In this document: piece by piece, positions 22,807 through 33,388 of the stretch
How the letters are laid out: every line of letters starts with the position of its first letter
Position numbering within the stretch: position 1 is the first letter of the stretch
DNA from: Desulfuromonadaceae bacterium
Lineage (GTDB): Bacteria; Desulfobacterota; Desulfuromonadia; Geobacterales; Pseudopelobacteraceae
Assembly: GCA_028683855.1 (NCBI GenBank)
Contig: JAQUHA010000005.1
Span: 1-64,000 of the forward strand
DNA length: 64,000 bases
Reading direction: 5' to 3'
Notes under the pieces: model-generated
What the model was told of the DNA's origin: nothing
What the model saw: the letters and a program-made list of their open reading frames with translations, nothing else
Databases searched by the model: none
Position numbers and translations under genes: made by a program

Positions 22807-23163
22807 TCACAGCGACTCGCGTAATAGTATGAGTTCGCTTCTGACTGTTTTTAACAAGCTGGTCTTGTCATCATACGGTGAAGATGAGCAGTCAGTGCTG
22901 TCATTTCCAGCACGCCTGACTTTTGAAGAAAGCTTTTTTTTAACACCTTCAATCGTATACTTCTCATCATAAAGCAACTGCTTAACCTGCAATAGAAGGT
23001 CAATTTCATTTTTTGAATATAAACGCTGCCCCGAACCACTCTTAACAGGCTTAAGAAAAGAGAATTCGGTTTCCCAAAAGCGCAAGACTGATGTTCTAAC
23101 ACCAACTGCTTCAGCTACTTCGCCGATTTTAAAATATATTTTTTCGGCAGGTATCAAAACCAT
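22807..23163 (-). CDS. MerR-family transcriptional regulator
   Basis: The 118-residue protein has a MerR winged helix (KIYFKIGEVAEAVGVRTSVLRFWETEF) and a short C-terminal part. It lacks the metal- or drug-binding domains that are found in larger family members. It lies directly after ihfA in the same direction, a typical placement in Geobacter genomes. Its targets are unknown. Close to the phage junction but of chromosomal base composition. Confidence 0.85.
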   Translation of the reverse strand: MVLIPAEKIYFKIGEVAEAVGVRTSVLRFWETEFSFLKPVKSGSGQRLYSKNEIDLLLQVKQLLYDEKYTIEGVKKKLSSKVRRAGNDSTDCSSSPYDDKTSLLKTVRSELILLRESL

Positions 23164-23190
23164 AAAGAAATCAGCCTGATGATGTGCAGA

Positions 23191-23475
23191 CTATTTTGCT
23201 TCAGCGTTTATTGCATTTTTTAGAACCTGACTTGGCTTGAAAGTAAGGATTCTACGGGCGTCAATTGTTATAGTTTCACCTGTCTGCGGATTTCGTCCAC
23301 GACGGTCAGCTTTCTGCTTTACGACAAAATTACCAAATCCGGCAATCTTGATCTTCTCTCCAGATTCCAATGTCGTTTTCAGAAGTCCAAAAACCGTCTC
23401 TACCATTTCTGCCGACTCTTTTTTTGAAAAGCCAATCCTCTGATGAATACGTTCCACAATGTCTGCTTTTGTCAT
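23191..23475 (-). CDS. ihfA: Integration host factor alpha subunit
   Basis: The 94-residue protein has the full IHF/HU pattern: MTKADIVERIHQRIGFSKKES, the flexible arm GRNPQTGETITIDARRI with the DNA-intercalating proline, and GFGNFVVKQK. IHF bends DNA and helps sigma-54 promoters and phage recombination. It follows pheT by 82 bases, as in many gamma and delta proteobacteria, where it shares the pheST transcript. Confidence 0.93.
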   Translation of the reverse strand: MTKADIVERIHQRIGFSKKESAEMVETVFGLLKTTLESGEKIKIAGFGNFVVKQKADRRGRNPQTGETITIDARRILTFKPSQVLKNAINAEAK

Positions 23476-23557
23476 AATTACCTCAATCTTTTCCGGTTAA
23501 TACGCTGAATCAAAAGGAAAAATTTTATAGCACAGGGGTATTCATTACGCAATAGTT

Positions 23558-25966
23558 TTATCTAAGTGTTACCTTTAATTTATCTGTAAGGTTAGTAATA
23601 ATTTTTTTATGTAGTTCTGAAATTTCTTCTTCCGTCAGTGTTCGCTCAAAAGACCTGTATCTGATATGGACTGCTACACTTTTTTGCCCCTCCGGCACCC
23701 CTTTGCCGCGATAGACATCAAAGATCTGAATCTGCTCAATCTCCTTGGCTTTAACCGCTTTGATAGATTCAATAACTTTTGATACCTGAAGTTCTTCAGG
23801 TATCAGCATTGCTATGTCACGACTGCTATCAGGGAAACGTGACGGTGCTGTAATGGTCGTTTTTGATTTTGCCAGTTTAACAAGTTTTTCAAAATCAAGC
23901 TCGAAGCAGTAAACAGTTTTTTCGATTTCAAAGTTTTTCTGGACTATCGGATGTATCTCGCCTACTGAACCTATGCACTCCCTTCCTGCCATAATTCTAC
24001 AGGCTTTGCCTGGATGGTAGTAAGGTTCAAGAAGATCCGTGTCCCACGACACACCACCAATCTTGAAGGTGTCTAAAACTGTTTCAACTATCCCTTTTAC
24101 ATCAAAAAAATCAACCGCTTCATTTGGACGACTCCACCCCCCACCATCGCGGGATCCGGTTATTGCACCTGCTATCCAGAGAGGTTCGCGCGGCATATCC
24201 TCACCTTCAACAGGAAGGTAGATACGACGCATCTCAAAGAGTTTAAGGTCAAGAGAGCGAAAATTAAGATTACGAGCTACCGTTTCCAAAAGTCCGGGCA
24301 GAAGCGATGTTCGCATTACGGATTGCTCATCAATGAGTGGATTTGCAAGCTTTATTGTAGTACGTCGCTGATCATCTTCACTCAAAAGAAGCTTGCCAGC
24401 TGCTTCCGGTGCGGTAAAACTAAAATTTATTATTTCTGCCATACCGCTATTTACAAGGAGTTCACGCAGCTGTATTTCAATCTGCTGATGCTTTGTAGGT
24501 CTATCGGAAATAACCTTTGCAATCGGCATAGTAGCGGGAATTTTATCATATCCGTTCAAACGGGCTATCTCTTCAATAAGATCAATTTCTCGTTCAATAT
24601 CAATACGGTAGTGAGGCGGAGTTACCAGAAATGCACCATTAATGGATGGTAAAACCTTACATTCAAGGCGCGTAAGAATTTCAATGATATTGTCATTATC
24701 CAGTTCAATACCGATAAGTTCATTTGCTTTTTCCGGACGAAAACTTATTGCTACCCTGTCTGATTTACCGGGATATATATCAACACAACCTTTAGCTAAA
24801 ACACCACCCGCAAGTGCTACTATCAAAGATGCAGCCCTATCGATAGCTCTTATCACGCCATCAATATCCACCCCGCGTTCAAAGCGGTGGGACGATTCAG
24901 TATGCAAACCCAGGCGCTTCGCCGTTTTCCGAATGGCGGCAGGTTTAAAAAAGGCACTCTCAAGAAGTATAGATGTGGTTGTTTTCTCAATTTCAGAGTT
25001 TAATCCACCCATAATACCGGCAAGCGCGACTGGTCGTTCAGCGTCACAAATTACAAGATCTGTAGAAGTTAATGTACGTTGCTGATTATCCAGCGTGGTA
25101 AAGGATTCACCCTCTTTAGCGGTACGAACCAGAATCCGACTTCCCGAGAGATGCTCGCAGTCAAATGCATGAAGAGGCTGTCCCAACTCCATCATGACAA
25201 GATTTGTAATATCAACAACATTATTGATTGAGCGAATGCCGATGGCATTCAGCCTTTTAACCAACCACTCTGGTGATGGAGCTATCCTGCATCCGGAAAT
25301 ATAACGGGCTGCATAACGTGGACAGATGTCAGGACTCTCTATGGTTACACTTATAGAGGAGCTGACTTCATCTGCTCCCTCAATTATAGCTATATCGGGA
25401 GGGGTCAGTTTCAGGTTGAGTTTGGCTGCTATGTCCCTTGCAATTCCGATAGCACTCAGACAGTCGGAGCGATTAGGTGTGAGCCCGATTTCAAATATTG
25501 TGTCTTTAAGAGCTAACGCCTCAAATACAGGAGTACCAAGAGGCGCAATATCTTTTGCCAGCACAACTATTCCTGAGCTTTCATCAGCAAGACCCAGCTC
25601 TTTTTCAGAACAGAGCATTCCAGAGGACTCTTCACCACGGATCTTTGATTTTTTTATTTTAAAGTTACCCGGAAGCTCAGCCCCAACCTGAGCTAGAGCA
25701 ACTGTATCACCCTGCTTAAAGTTTTGTGCGCCGCAGACAACATTCAGTATTTCTTTTCCATTGTTCACTCTGCAGACAGATAATTTGTCTGCATTTGGAT
25801 GTTGCTGTTTCTCCTCAACTACTGCAACCACAACGTCATCCATATCTGCACCAAACTTTTCCATCCCTTCAACTTCAAGACCAAGCATAGTTAAAAGTTC
25901 GGCAAGCTCTTCCGGAGTTTCGCTGAAATTTACAAATTCTTTTAGCCAGTTATATGTAACTATCAT
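23558..25966 (-). CDS. pheT: Phenylalanyl-tRNA synthetase beta subunit
   Basis: The 802-residue protein has the beta-subunit order: N-terminal helical and tRNA-binding domain (HPNADKLSVCRVN), B3/B4 editing part, B5 and a catalytic-like core, and a C-terminal FDX-ACB domain (RYRSFERTLTEEEI). It pairs with PheS to form the alpha2-beta2 enzyme that charges tRNA-Phe. GGTGA precedes the ATG, and the gene begins 24 bases after pheS. Confidence 0.95.
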   Translation of the reverse strand: MIVTYNWLKEFVNFSETPEELAELLTMLGLEVEGMEKFGADMDDVVVAVVEEKQQHPNADKLSVCRVNNGKEILNVVCGAQNFKQGDTVALAQVGAELPGNFKIKKSKIRGEESSGMLCSEKELGLADESSGIVVLAKDIAPLGTPVFEALALKDTIFEIGLTPNRSDCLSAIGIARDIAAKLNLKLTPPDIAIIEGADEVSSSISVTIESPDICPRYAARYISGCRIAPSPEWLVKRLNAIGIRSINNVVDITNLVMMELGQPLHAFDCEHLSGSRILVRTAKEGESFTTLDNQQRTLTSTDLVICDAERPVALAGIMGGLNSEIEKTTTSILLESAFFKPAAIRKTAKRLGLHTESSHRFERGVDIDGVIRAIDRAASLIVALAGGVLAKGCVDIYPGKSDRVAISFRPEKANELIGIELDNDNIIEILTRLECKVLPSINGAFLVTPPHYRIDIEREIDLIEEIARLNGYDKIPATMPIAKVISDRPTKHQQIEIQLRELLVNSGMAEIINFSFTAPEAAGKLLLSEDDQRRTTIKLANPLIDEQSVMRTSLLPGLLETVARNLNFRSLDLKLFEMRRIYLPVEGEDMPREPLWIAGAITGSRDGGGWSRPNEAVDFFDVKGIVETVLDTFKIGGVSWDTDLLEPYYHPGKACRIMAGRECIGSVGEIHPIVQKNFEIEKTVYCFELDFEKLVKLAKSKTTITAPSRFPDSSRDIAMLIPEELQVSKVIESIKAVKAKEIEQIQIFDVYRGKGVPEGQKSVAVHIRYRSFERTLTEEEISELHKKIITNLTDKLKVTLR

Positions 25967-25990
25967 ATTATTTCACCGTATAGTGTGGAT

Positions 25991-27007
25991 TTAAAACTGT
26001 CGAAGAAAACGGATATCATTTTCAAAAAGAAGGCGCATATCCGAGATTCCGTACTTTAACATCGCTATGCGCTCTATTCCCATACCAAAAGCAAAACCTG
26101 AAATATTTTCAGCATCATACTGAACGTGCCGGTAAACTTCAGGGTCTACCATTCCCGCACCCAGTATTTCAAGCCATCCGCTGTTTTTGCAGACACGACA
26201 CCCTTTGCCTCCACAGATAACACAGGCAATGTCAACTTCTGCAGAGGGTTCTGTAAATGGAAAATAACTCGGGCGAAGCCGTACACCTGTTTTCTGCCCG
26301 AAAAGCTGGTTGGTGAATACTGTCAGAATTCCCTTTAGATCACCAAAAGTGACCTTTGTATCAACCATCAATCCTTCAATCTGATGAAACATCGGAGAGT
26401 GAGTGGCATCTGAATCGCATCGATATACAGTACCCGGCGCGATGATACGTATCGGAGGCTTCTGTTTGAGCATTGTGCGGATTTGAACAGGTGAAGTGTG
26501 AGTTCTCAGCAGAAGACTTTTTTCAACAAAAAATGTGTCCTGCATATCCCGTGCTGGATGTTCCGGTGGAAAATTTAAAGCTTCAAAGTTATACCAATCA
26601 TGCTCAATTTCCGGCCCCTCAGCAACGGCAAAACCGAGTCCGGCAAAAATGGAACAGATTTCTTCAATAACAAGAGAAACCGGGTGTTTTGTACCCTTCA
26701 ACGGATGACGACCTGGAAGTGATGTATCTATCTGTTCAGATTGAAGGCGGCGTGCAATAAGTTTCTGATTAGCGCTCTCTGTTGCAGCAGCAAGTGCCGT
26801 CTCTATCTCATCGCGTACGGAATTGACAAGCTGTCCTACTATGGGTCTTTCGGCAGGCTCCAGCAAACCGAGCCCTTTCATTAAAGCCGTCAATTCACCT
26901 TTTCGACCAAGTAGATTTATACGTATTTCCTGAAGCTCTTCGAGAGAAGAAGATTCTTTAATTGCCTGCAGAGTTATATTTTTTAATTTCTCTAGTTGTT
27001 CCCGCAT
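25991..27007 (-). CDS. pheS: Phenylalanyl-tRNA synthetase alpha subunit
   Basis: The 338-residue protein is the catalytic alpha subunit. The class II motifs are visible: [22 protein letters not shown] and the C-terminal [18 protein letters not shown] (motif 3). The N-terminal coiled coil is present. It lies directly upstream of pheT; a very strong palindromic hairpin stands between it and rplT. Confidence 0.95.
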   Translation of the reverse strand: MREQLEKLKNITLQAIKESSSLEELQEIRINLLGRKGELTALMKGLGLLEPAERPIVGQLVNSVRDEIETALAAATESANQKLIARRLQSEQIDTSLPGRHPLKGTKHPVSLVIEEICSIFAGLGFAVAEGPEIEHDWYNFEALNFPPEHPARDMQDTFFVEKSLLLRTHTSPVQIRTMLKQKPPIRIIAPGTVYRCDSDATHSPMFHQIEGLMVDTKVTFGDLKGILTVFTNQLFGQKTGVRLRPSYFPFTEPSAEVDIACVICGGKGCRVCKNSGWLEILGAGMVDPEVYRHVQYDAENISGFAFGMGIERIAMLKYGISDMRLLFENDIRFLRQF

Positions 27008-27053
27008 AGTTTATTACCTTCGAGAGAAAATTTGTAATATCGTACTGTAATCC

Positions 27054-27098
27054 CTACAAAAAAGGGAATGGAAGCTTCTTCCATTCCCTTTTTTGTAG
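27054..27098 (-). terminator. Strong palindromic terminator between rplT and pheS
   Basis: A perfect 21-bp inverted repeat (arms CTACAAAAAAGGGAATGGAAG) with a 3-base loop gives a hairpin with A and T runs, so it can act as a terminator on both strands. It lies 16 bases after the rplT stop and 47 bases before the pheS start. It may reduce read-through from the ribosomal genes into pheST or act as an attenuator. Confidence 0.8.
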
Positions 27099-27113
27099 AT
27101 ATCCTGCCGAATA

Positions 27114-27467
27114 CTAAATGGCAGCCTTTGCAATAGTTGCAATCTGAGCAAAACCGTTCGGATCTGTAACTGCAATGTCAGCAAGAACTTTTCGGTCAAT
27201 TTGAACATCAGCTTTTTTAAGACCAAAGATGAACTTGCTGTAGGAAAGACCGTTAATGCGTGATGCTGCATTTATACGAACAATCCAAAGACTTCGAAAA
27301 TCACGCTTCTTGACGCGACGATCGCGGAAGGCATAATTCAAAGCACGGTCTACCGCCTCCGTGGCACTGCGAAAAAGCTTGCTACGTGCGCCACGATAAC
27401 CTTTAGCCAGTTTCAATACCTTGTTGCGTCTGCGTCTCGCTTTAAAACCTCTTTTTACTCTTGCCAT
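27114..27467 (-). CDS. rplT: Ribosomal protein L20
   Basis: The 117-residue protein matches bL20: [23 protein letters not shown] at the start, and the [18 protein letters not shown] end. It is needed for assembly of the 50S subunit. In many bacteria L20 represses the infC-rpmI-rplT transcript through its own binding site near rpmI; the order here (infC, rpmI, rplT) is conserved. A hairpin terminator follows. Confidence 0.97.
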   Translation of the reverse strand: MARVKRGFKARRRRNKVLKLAKGYRGARSKLFRSATEAVDRALNYAFRDRRVKKRDFRSLWIVRINAASRINGLSYSKFIFGLKKADVQIDRKVLADIAVTDPNGFAQIATIAKAAI

Positions 27468-27571
27468 ACGTAACTACTCCTTTACTGCTGAATTAGCCAG
27501 ATCCATAAGGGGAGACAATTTCCTCATGGTTCTTGGCATTATGAGATCTCCGGTTGTTCAGGAGAATTTTC

Positions 27572-27769
27572 TTATTTGTATGGGATCAATCTTGCGATAT
27601 TTTTCTGATCTACCGCTGCTACTATGGAACCACCGCGCAGATTACGCTTACGCTTACGACTCATAGGGGTAAGAATATGGCTGGTAAAAGCAGACCCGCA
27701 CTTAATGCGACCTGAAGCGGTCTTTTTGAAGCGCTTTGCAGCACCACGATTTGTTTTAATTTTTGGCAT
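27572..27769 (-). CDS. rpmI: Ribosomal protein L35
   Basis: The 65-residue protein matches bL35 ([20 protein letters not shown], and [14 protein letters not shown]). It sits between infC and rplT with 63 and 104 bases on each side, the classical arrangement. AGGAG stands before the ATG. Confidence 0.96.
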   Translation of the reverse strand: MPKIKTNRGAAKRFKKTASGRIKCGSAFTSHILTPMSRKRKRNLRGGSIVAAVDQKNIARLIPYK

Positions 27770-27832
27770 GTTAGACTCCTTCTTTTAATATTTATATGAC
27801 TTTATAAAAACAATATAGAGTGCGGTCAGTAA

Positions 27833-28351
27833 CTATTTTTTAGGTTTTGGGGCAACAATCATGTACATATTACGCCCCTCAACACGAGGTTGATTTTCAA
27901 TTACACAGACATCCTGCAACTCTTTGGCAACTTTTTCAATAACAGCACGACCAACATCCATGTGAGTTATTTCTCTGCCACGGAACACAAGAGTAATTTT
28001 TGCTTTATTCCCCTCTTCAAGAAAACGTTTCACGTTGTTTATCTTGAATTCAAGGTCATGACTATCCGTTTTGGGGCGTAACTTAACTTCCTTCAGTAGA
28101 ACATGAACCTGCTTCTTTTTTGCTTCCTGCAGTTTTTTGCTCTGCTGATACTTAAATTTACCATAGTCCATTATCCTGCAGACAGGAGGTACTGCTGTGG
28201 GGGAAACCTCGACAAGATCCAACTGTTGCTGTTCCGCGAGCGTAAGAGCTTCGGAAAGCGAAAGCACACCAAGTGCCTCACCTGTTGCACCTATTACACG
28301 AACTTCAGAAACCCTTATTGCCTGATTGATATTAACTGTCGGTTTTGCTAT
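27833..28351 (-). CDS. infC: Translation initiation factor IF-3, apparent ATA start
   Basis: The 172-residue IF-3 begins (M)AKPTVNINQAIRVSEV and has the linker and C-terminal motifs (VCRIMDYGKFKYQQSKK; KITLVFRGREITH). The track starts it at TTG 28372, adding seven residues that do not fit the family, and there is no ribosome site before it. The ATA at 28351 has AGGGGG about 6 bases upstream and gives the family's usual N-terminus. IF-3 disfavours non-AUG starts, so it would limit its own synthesis, as E. coli infC does with AUU. It lies 50 bases after thrS. Confidence 0.92.
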   Translation of the reverse strand: MAKPTVNINQAIRVSEVRVIGATGEALGVLSLSEALTLAEQQQLDLVEVSPTAVPPVCRIMDYGKFKYQQSKKLQEAKKKQVHVLLKEVKLRPKTDSHDLEFKINNVKRFLEEGNKAKITLVFRGREITHMDVGRAVIEKVAKELQDVCVIENQPRVEGRNMYMIVAPKPKK

Positions 28352-28367
28352 GGCGACACCCCCTGAG
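28349..28367 (-). promoter_or_regulatory. infC ribosome site with ATA start codon
   Basis: On the - strand the sequence is CAGGGGGTGTCGCCATAG: a strong purine-rich site followed by ATA as the probable start. No ATG or GTG is in phase nearby. Rare start codons of infC are a known autoregulation device; use of ATA here is inferred. Confidence 0.7.
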
Positions 28368-28401
28368 AGCAATCTAAAGCGACTGCTATCTGATTAAATA
28401 C

Positions 28402-30312
28402 TTAATTATATTTTTTACATTCCTGAGCAACAAAATCGATAAAATCATCCGGTCTCATTGGAGATAGGTTTTTACCATCACGATAACGAGGTGCAACAGT
28501 ACCCTGTTCAACCTCTTTATCACCAATTACAAGCATATAAGGAATCTTCTGCAGCTGTGCTTCACGTATTTTGAAACTCAATTTTTCATTACGAAGGTCG
28601 TGTTCAACACGCATACCTGCATTACGCAGCTGCCGGTAAACTTCCTTTGCGTACGGAATATGGCTGTCTGTAACAGTAACTACAACCGCCTGAACAGGTG
28701 ATATCCAGAGAGGGAAACTTCCGGCAAAATGTTCTATCAGTACGCCGATGAAACGCTCAATCGACCCCAGAATAACCCTGTGCACCATAACAGGACGTTT
28801 CCGTTCCCCGTCTGACGCAACATAAGTCAGATCAAAACGCTCAGGGAGGGTGAAATCGCACTGGATAGTAGCACACTGCCATCTCCTGTCAAGACAATCA
28901 CGAAGCTTAATATCTATTTTCGGACCGTAAAACGCTCCATCACCTTCGTTTATCTCAAATGGACGGCCTGAGTCTTTCAAAGCAGAAAGTAGAGCTCCTG
29001 TAGCTTGTTCCCAGTCAGAATCAGATCCGATTGATTTTTCAGGACGTGTTGACAATTCCATTTCATAATCGAAACCAAAAATGTTCATAACGTCACTTAC
29101 AAAAGATAAAACGCCTTTTATTTCAGCGTCCAACTGTTCTGGGGCGCAAAGAATGTGTGCGTCGTCCTGCGTAAAACAGCGCACCCTCATAAGACCGTGA
29201 AGCACTCCGGCTCTCTCATGACGATGTACTGTTCCAAGCTCAAAATAGCGAAGCGGAAGATCACGATAACTTCTAAGTTGAGATTTATATATCATCATGT
29301 GGGAGAGGCAGTTCATTGGTTTGATACCGAACCCCTGCTCATCAACCTCGGTGAAATACATATTCTCCCGGTAGTTTTCGTAATGGCCTGAACGCTGCCA
29401 CAATTCGCTTTTGAGAATCTGCGGACCAACAACTATGTCGTATTCACGCTTAAGATGTTCCCTGCGTTCAAAATCTTCCAAGACTGTTCGCAACATGGCT
29501 CCCTTCGGATGCCATATAGGAAAACCTGCTCCTACTTCGTCTGAAAACGAAAAAAGATCAAGCTCTTTACCGATTTTACGATGATCTCTGCGCTTAGCCT
29601 CTTCCAATCTATGCAGATACGCTTCCAGCTCTTTTTTATCAACGAATGCGGTGCCGTAAATACGTTGGAGCATACGATTTTTCTCATCTCCGCGCCAATA
29701 GGCACCGGCAATCGAGAGCAACTTGAAAGCTTTAATTCTTGCTGTGGAAGGGAGATGCGGCCCGCGACATAAATCGGCAAAATCACCTTGAGTGTAGACT
29801 GATACAGACTCAACCGCTAAATCGTTTATTAATTCTGTTTTATACGATTCGCCCATCGCTTCAAACATTTTAATCGCATCAGCGCTGGAATATTCATGTC
29901 GTTCAATCTTCTGGTCTGCAGAAGCCAACATAAGCATTCTGGCTTCGATGCGCTCAAGGTCTTCAGGAGTAAATGGTTTTTCTATGTCAAAATCGTAATA
30001 AAAACCGGTTTCTATAGCCGGACCAATTGTAACCTTTGCATCCGGAAAAAGCTCTTTAACAGCCTGTGCCATCAAATGTGATGTTGAATGACGAATAATT
30101 TCAAGAGCTTCAGGGCTTTTATCGGTAATAATCTCAACCCTGTCCCCATCTGCAAGAAGTGCAGAGGTATCAGACATCTCGCCGTTTATCCTGCCTGCTA
30201 TAGCTGCCTTAGCCAGACCTGCGCCTATTGAAGCTGCCAGGTCGAAGACTGAAGAGCCGGACGGCAACTCACGAATCGAATTATCAGGAAGTTTAATTGA
30301 AATTGTAGACAT
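28402..30312 (-). CDS. thrS: Threonyl-tRNA synthetase
   Basis: The 636-residue protein has the N-terminal TGS domain ([19 protein letters not shown]), editing domain ([16 protein letters not shown]), the class II core ([40 protein letters not shown]), and the anticodon-binding domain at the end. I chose ATG 30312, with AAAGGGA upstream, in place of 30348. It heads the translation cluster thrS-infC-rpmI-rplT-pheST. Confidence 0.95.
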   Translation of the reverse strand: MSTISIKLPDNSIRELPSGSSVFDLAASIGAGLAKAAIAGRINGEMSDTSALLADGDRVEIITDKSPEALEIIRHSTSHLMAQAVKELFPDAKVTIGPAIETGFYYDFDIEKPFTPEDLERIEARMLMLASADQKIERHEYSSADAIKMFEAMGESYKTELINDLAVESVSVYTQGDFADLCRGPHLPSTARIKAFKLLSIAGAYWRGDEKNRMLQRIYGTAFVDKKELEAYLHRLEEAKRRDHRKIGKELDLFSFSDEVGAGFPIWHPKGAMLRTVLEDFERREHLKREYDIVVGPQILKSELWQRSGHYENYRENMYFTEVDEQGFGIKPMNCLSHMMIYKSQLRSYRDLPLRYFELGTVHRHERAGVLHGLMRVRCFTQDDAHILCAPEQLDAEIKGVLSFVSDVMNIFGFDYEMELSTRPEKSIGSDSDWEQATGALLSALKDSGRPFEINEGDGAFYGPKIDIKLRDCLDRRWQCATIQCDFTLPERFDLTYVASDGERKRPVMVHRVILGSIERFIGVLIEHFAGSFPLWISPVQAVVVTVTDSHIPYAKEVYRQLRNAGMRVEHDLRNEKLSFKIREAQLQKIPYMLVIGDKEVEQGTVAPRYRDGKNLSPMRPDDFIDFVAQECKKYN

Positions 30313-30342
30313 AAGCTTTCCCTTTATGAAGTCAAACAGAAA

Positions 30343-30364
30343 AGGCATCGATACATCGATGCCT
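30343..30364 (-). terminator. Terminator after tRNA-Val
   Basis: AGGCATCGAT and ATCGATGCCT form a 10-bp perfect stem with a 2-base loop, followed on the - strand by TTTCTGTTT. It lies between tRNA-Val and thrS, and so ends the tRNA transcript before the thrS ribosome site. Confidence 0.75.
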
Positions 30365-30396
30365 GCATCCTGCTCGCTTCCGCACTGCTTATTTAA

Positions 30397-30471
30397 TGGT
30401 AGGCGCGGGCGGTGTCGAACCGCCGACCTCTACCGTGTCAGGGTAGCGCTCTCCCGCTGAGCTACGCGCCT
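30397..30471 (-). tRNA. tRNA-Val (anticodon GAC)
   Basis: The - strand folds into a full cloverleaf: acceptor AGGCGCG/CGCGCCT, D stem GCTC, anticodon stem CTACC/GGTAG with loop CTGACAC (anticodon GAC), T stem GGCGG with TTCGACA, discriminator A and an encoded CCA. No phage-like DNA abuts this gene. Confidence 0.95.
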
Positions 30472-30559
30472 ATATCAAAAAGCTGGAGAGTAATAACAAG
30501 TTACGACAGTTATGTCAAGCTGATTTTCTCAGGCTATGACATAAGCTGCAACATAAAAA

Positions 30560-32005
30560 CTACTGCCTTAACAGCCTTGCAACATTTTCTACATGAACAG
30601 TTTGAGGAAACATATCCACAGGTTGAATCTCAGAACAGTTGTATCCAAGCTGCTTAAGAATGTCCAGATCCCGTGCAAGACTCTGCGGCGAGCACGACAC
30701 ATAAAGGATGGTTTTCGGTTCTAAAGCGGCAAGCCGCTCCAGAACGGTTTGATCACAACCTTTACGCGGCGGATTTAAGACTGCGACGTCAACCTGCAAC
30801 TTATCTCTGGTCATTACATCAAGCATATCAGCGACATCACCAGCTTCAAACTGACAATTTTTAATACCGTTTATACGGGCATTCATCGCTGCATCAGCCA
30901 CAGCCTCTTCAACCACTTCAACACCGAATACATCCCCGGCTAATCCGGCCAGAAACAGAGATATTCCGCCAATACCACAATAGAGATCAAGAACAGTTTC
31001 AACTCCTGTAAGCCCGGCCCATTCACGAACCTTACTATAAATCAGATTGGCTCCGCTGTTATTGATCTGAAAAAACGATCGAGGTGAAATTCTGAAAGAT
31101 ACGTCACCGATACGTTCTGTCAGGTAAAGTTTCTTTGTCAGAAAGAAATCTTTCTGCCCCATAATCACATTACCTTCGCTGGGGTTGACGTTCTGAACTA
31201 CTATTTCAACTTCAGGGACGAGATCCTGTACATAACGTCCAAGATGATGGATTTCATTGAAGGATCTTTTAGAGGTAACAAAAACAACCATAGCTTTTTT
31301 CTCATAGGTTGAAACTCGTACTACCAGATAACGGAGCAGCCCCATTCTGCTCTGCGGATTGTAGACCTGTACTTTCCCCTTTTTAATACCCTTCCTGACA
31401 GCATTCACAACCTTGTCAATAAGCGGATGATGGATCGGACACTGCTCGAGATCATATACGTCATGACTTGAACGACGATAAATACCTATAAACGGTTCAG
31501 AGAATTTACCGGCAACCACTAATTTTGCAGTGGTGCGGTAATGAATAAGGTTATCCGGAGAGAGCAACGGATTCACTGTAACTCCGGATAAAGCAGGATA
31601 CTTGGCAATTTCTGAAAGTATCATTCCACGCTTCCAGTTTTTCTGCTCCGAATATTTCATGGAGATTAACGGACACCCAAAACATTCGGCACTTTCACGA
31701 CAGGGTGAATTACTGCTGCGAAGCACTGATGACTTAAGTAGCTTTTTCAGATGACAATAAACCGTGCCTCCGGCAATATGATCTATTCCGGCTGTAATCA
31801 GATCGCCAGGGAGAGCACCACCCACTTTGAATGTCATCCCCTCTTCACTGCGTGATGTTCCGTAGCCATCCTCATCAAGAGATGTTATTCGCAGTTCAGG
31901 TGTATTTTTACGGGTTAAAGGAACAAACCCTTTATCAGCAACATGGACTTTTGAAACAGCACCCGGTTTTGTTTTCCGACTTTCATATTTACTTTTATTC
32001 TTCAA
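30560..32005 (-). CDS. rlmD: 23S rRNA (uracil-5-)-methyltransferase, RlmD/RumA family
   Basis: The roughly 481-residue protein has a TRAM-like N-terminal part (ELRITSLDEDGYGTSRSEEG), clustered cysteines for a [4Fe-4S] cluster (CRESAECFGCPL), SAM motif DLYCGIGGISL and the catalytic NPPRKGC and YVSCSP motifs of the uracil-5 methyltransferases. It probably modifies 23S rRNA; the exact base cannot be read from the sequence. I prefer a TTG at 32005, with AGGGG upstream, giving an 11-base overlap with rdgB. Confidence 0.85.
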   Translation of the reverse strand: MKNKSKYESRKTKPGAVSKVHVADKGFVPLTRKNTPELRITSLDEDGYGTSRSEEGMTFKVGGALPGDLITAGIDHIAGGTVYCHLKKLLKSSVLRSSNSPCRESAECFGCPLISMKYSEQKNWKRGMILSEIAKYPALSGVTVNPLLSPDNLIHYRTTAKLVVAGKFSEPFIGIYRRSSHDVYDLEQCPIHHPLIDKVVNAVRKGIKKGKVQVYNPQSRMGLLRYLVVRVSTYEKKAMVVFVTSKRSFNEIHHLGRYVQDLVPEVEIVVQNVNPSEGNVIMGQKDFFLTKKLYLTERIGDVSFRISPRSFFQINNSGANLIYSKVREWAGLTGVETVLDLYCGIGGISLFLAGLAGDVFGVEVVEEAVADAAMNARINGIKNCQFEAGDVADMLDVMTRDKLQVDVAVLNPPRKGCDQTVLERLAALEPKTILYVSCSPQSLARDLDILKQLGYNCSEIQPVDMFPQTVHVENVARLLRQ

Positions 32006-32600
32006 ATTCTGATTTCCCCTCAAGATATTCCCGGAATTTTTTGAAAGCCATGGCTCTGTGACTTACAGTATTTTTTTCCGACAATGTCAATTCAGCCATA
32101 CTTCGTCCAAACTCTTCTACCAGAAAGAGCGGATCATATCCAAAACCACCCTCGCCTCTCGCTTCGAAAAGTATATTCCCTGACAATGTGCCTTTAAATA
32201 TCTTTTCAACACCATCAGGTGTCACAAAAGCAAGAACAGAGACAAAAGAAGCGGTACGTTTATCGGGAGAAACATTAAGCATCTCTTCTAGCAAAAGTGA
32301 ATTATTAGAAACATCATCTGCAAATTCCCCGGCGTATCGAGCTGAAAAAACGCCCGGTCGACCATTAAGCGCATCAACAACCAATCCTGAGTCATCAGCC
32401 AATGACGGAAAACCGGTAAACTTTAATGCAGTACGTGCTTTTTTAAGAGCATTCTCCTCAAATGTAAGCCCATCCTCAAGAGTTTCCGGAAAATCTTCAA
32501 AATCCACAGCACCGCTTACTTTATCCACTAATCCAGTTAATAATGCGTTTATTTCAATCACTTTTCCTTTATTGCGAGTCGCTACTACAAGCCGCTTCAT
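31995..32600 (-). CDS. rdgB: XTP/dITP diphosphatase (HAM1/RdgB)
   Basis: The 201-residue protein matches RdgB, which clears non-canonical purine nucleotides: start [17 protein letters not shown], core [26 protein letters not shown], end with [13 protein letters not shown] 32600 with AGGAGG is preferred to the track's 32624; it overlaps the rph stop by ATGA, which indicates coupling. Confidence 0.93.
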   Translation of the reverse strand: MKRLVVATRNKGKVIEINALLTGLVDKVSGAVDFEDFPETLEDGLTFEENALKKARTALKFTGFPSLADDSGLVVDALNGRPGVFSARYAGEFADDVSNNSLLLEEMLNVSPDKRTASFVSVLAFVTPDGVEKIFKGTLSGNILFEARGEGGFGYDPLFLVEEFGRSMAELTLSEKNTVSHRAMAFKKFREYLEGKSEFEE

Positions 32601-33313
32601 CTTAAGAGAGCCTCCTGCTGACACTCAATAAGTTCCTTCACGCCGGCAAGTGCAAGATCACGCATTTTATCCATTTCCTCACCTGTAAACGGTTCCGCTT
32701 CGGCAGTACCCTGTACTTCAACAAAACGCCCGCTGGAAGTTATAACAAAATTCATATCAACTTCCGCGGCAGAGTCTTCCAGATAATTCAGATCAAGAAG
32801 TACATTGCCATCCAAAATGCCAACGCTTACTGCTGCAACTCCCTCTTTTATTATATTACAAGTTTCTATACCCTTTGACTCCAGTGTTTTCACAGCATCA
32901 ACCAAAGCAATATACGCTCCTGTTATAGATGCCGTGCGAGTTCCACCATCAGCCTGTATGACATCACAATCGATATATATCGAACGCTCACCAAGTTTTG
33001 TCATATCTGTCACTGCACGTAACGAACGTCCAATCAATCGCTGAATTTCAAGTGTACGCCCTGTCTGTTTTCCTTTTGCAGCTTCGCGTGATGAGCGTGT
33101 GTGTGTGGCTCGGGGCAACATTGCATATTCAGCCGTCACCCAACCTATACCTTTGCCACGTAGAAAAGGTGGCACTGACTCTTCCAACGATGCAGTACAC
33201 AGCACTTTAGTGTCACCAAATTCTATCAATACGGAGCCTTCGGCATATTTAGTGAAATTACGTGTGATTTTTATCGGGCGCAAAGCATCGGCATTTCGTG
33301 CGTCATTCCTCAT
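32597..33313 (-). CDS. rph: Ribonuclease PH
   Basis: The 238-residue protein matches RNase PH, which trims tRNA 3' ends using phosphate: [22 protein letters not shown], the [26 protein letters not shown] arginine motif and [27 protein letters not shown] precedes the ATG. Coupled to rdgB in the same direction. Confidence 0.95.
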   Translation of the reverse strand: MRNDARNADALRPIKITRNFTKYAEGSVLIEFGDTKVLCTASLEESVPPFLRGKGIGWVTAEYAMLPRATHTRSSREAAKGKQTGRTLEIQRLIGRSLRAVTDMTKLGERSIYIDCDVIQADGGTRTASITGAYIALVDAVKTLESKGIETCNIIKEGVAAVSVGILDGNVLLDLNYLEDSAAEVDMNFVITSSGRFVEVQGTAEAEPFTGEEMDKMRDLALAGVKELIECQQEALLR

Positions 33314-33388
33314 ACTCTTACAACTCCTGACTTTTATTTTATCAAAACATGGAGCTGTTAATTAACCCGTCAGCAGTGGAGAGTCAAA

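Noticed and set aside
28352-28372. TTG 28372 as the infC start
   Set aside because: No ribosome site precedes it and the added residues do not fit IF-3; ATA 28351 is better placed.
30397-30471. tRNA-Val as a second phage attachment site
   Set aside because: Both flanks have chromosomal genes in conserved order and no phage-like sequence is present.
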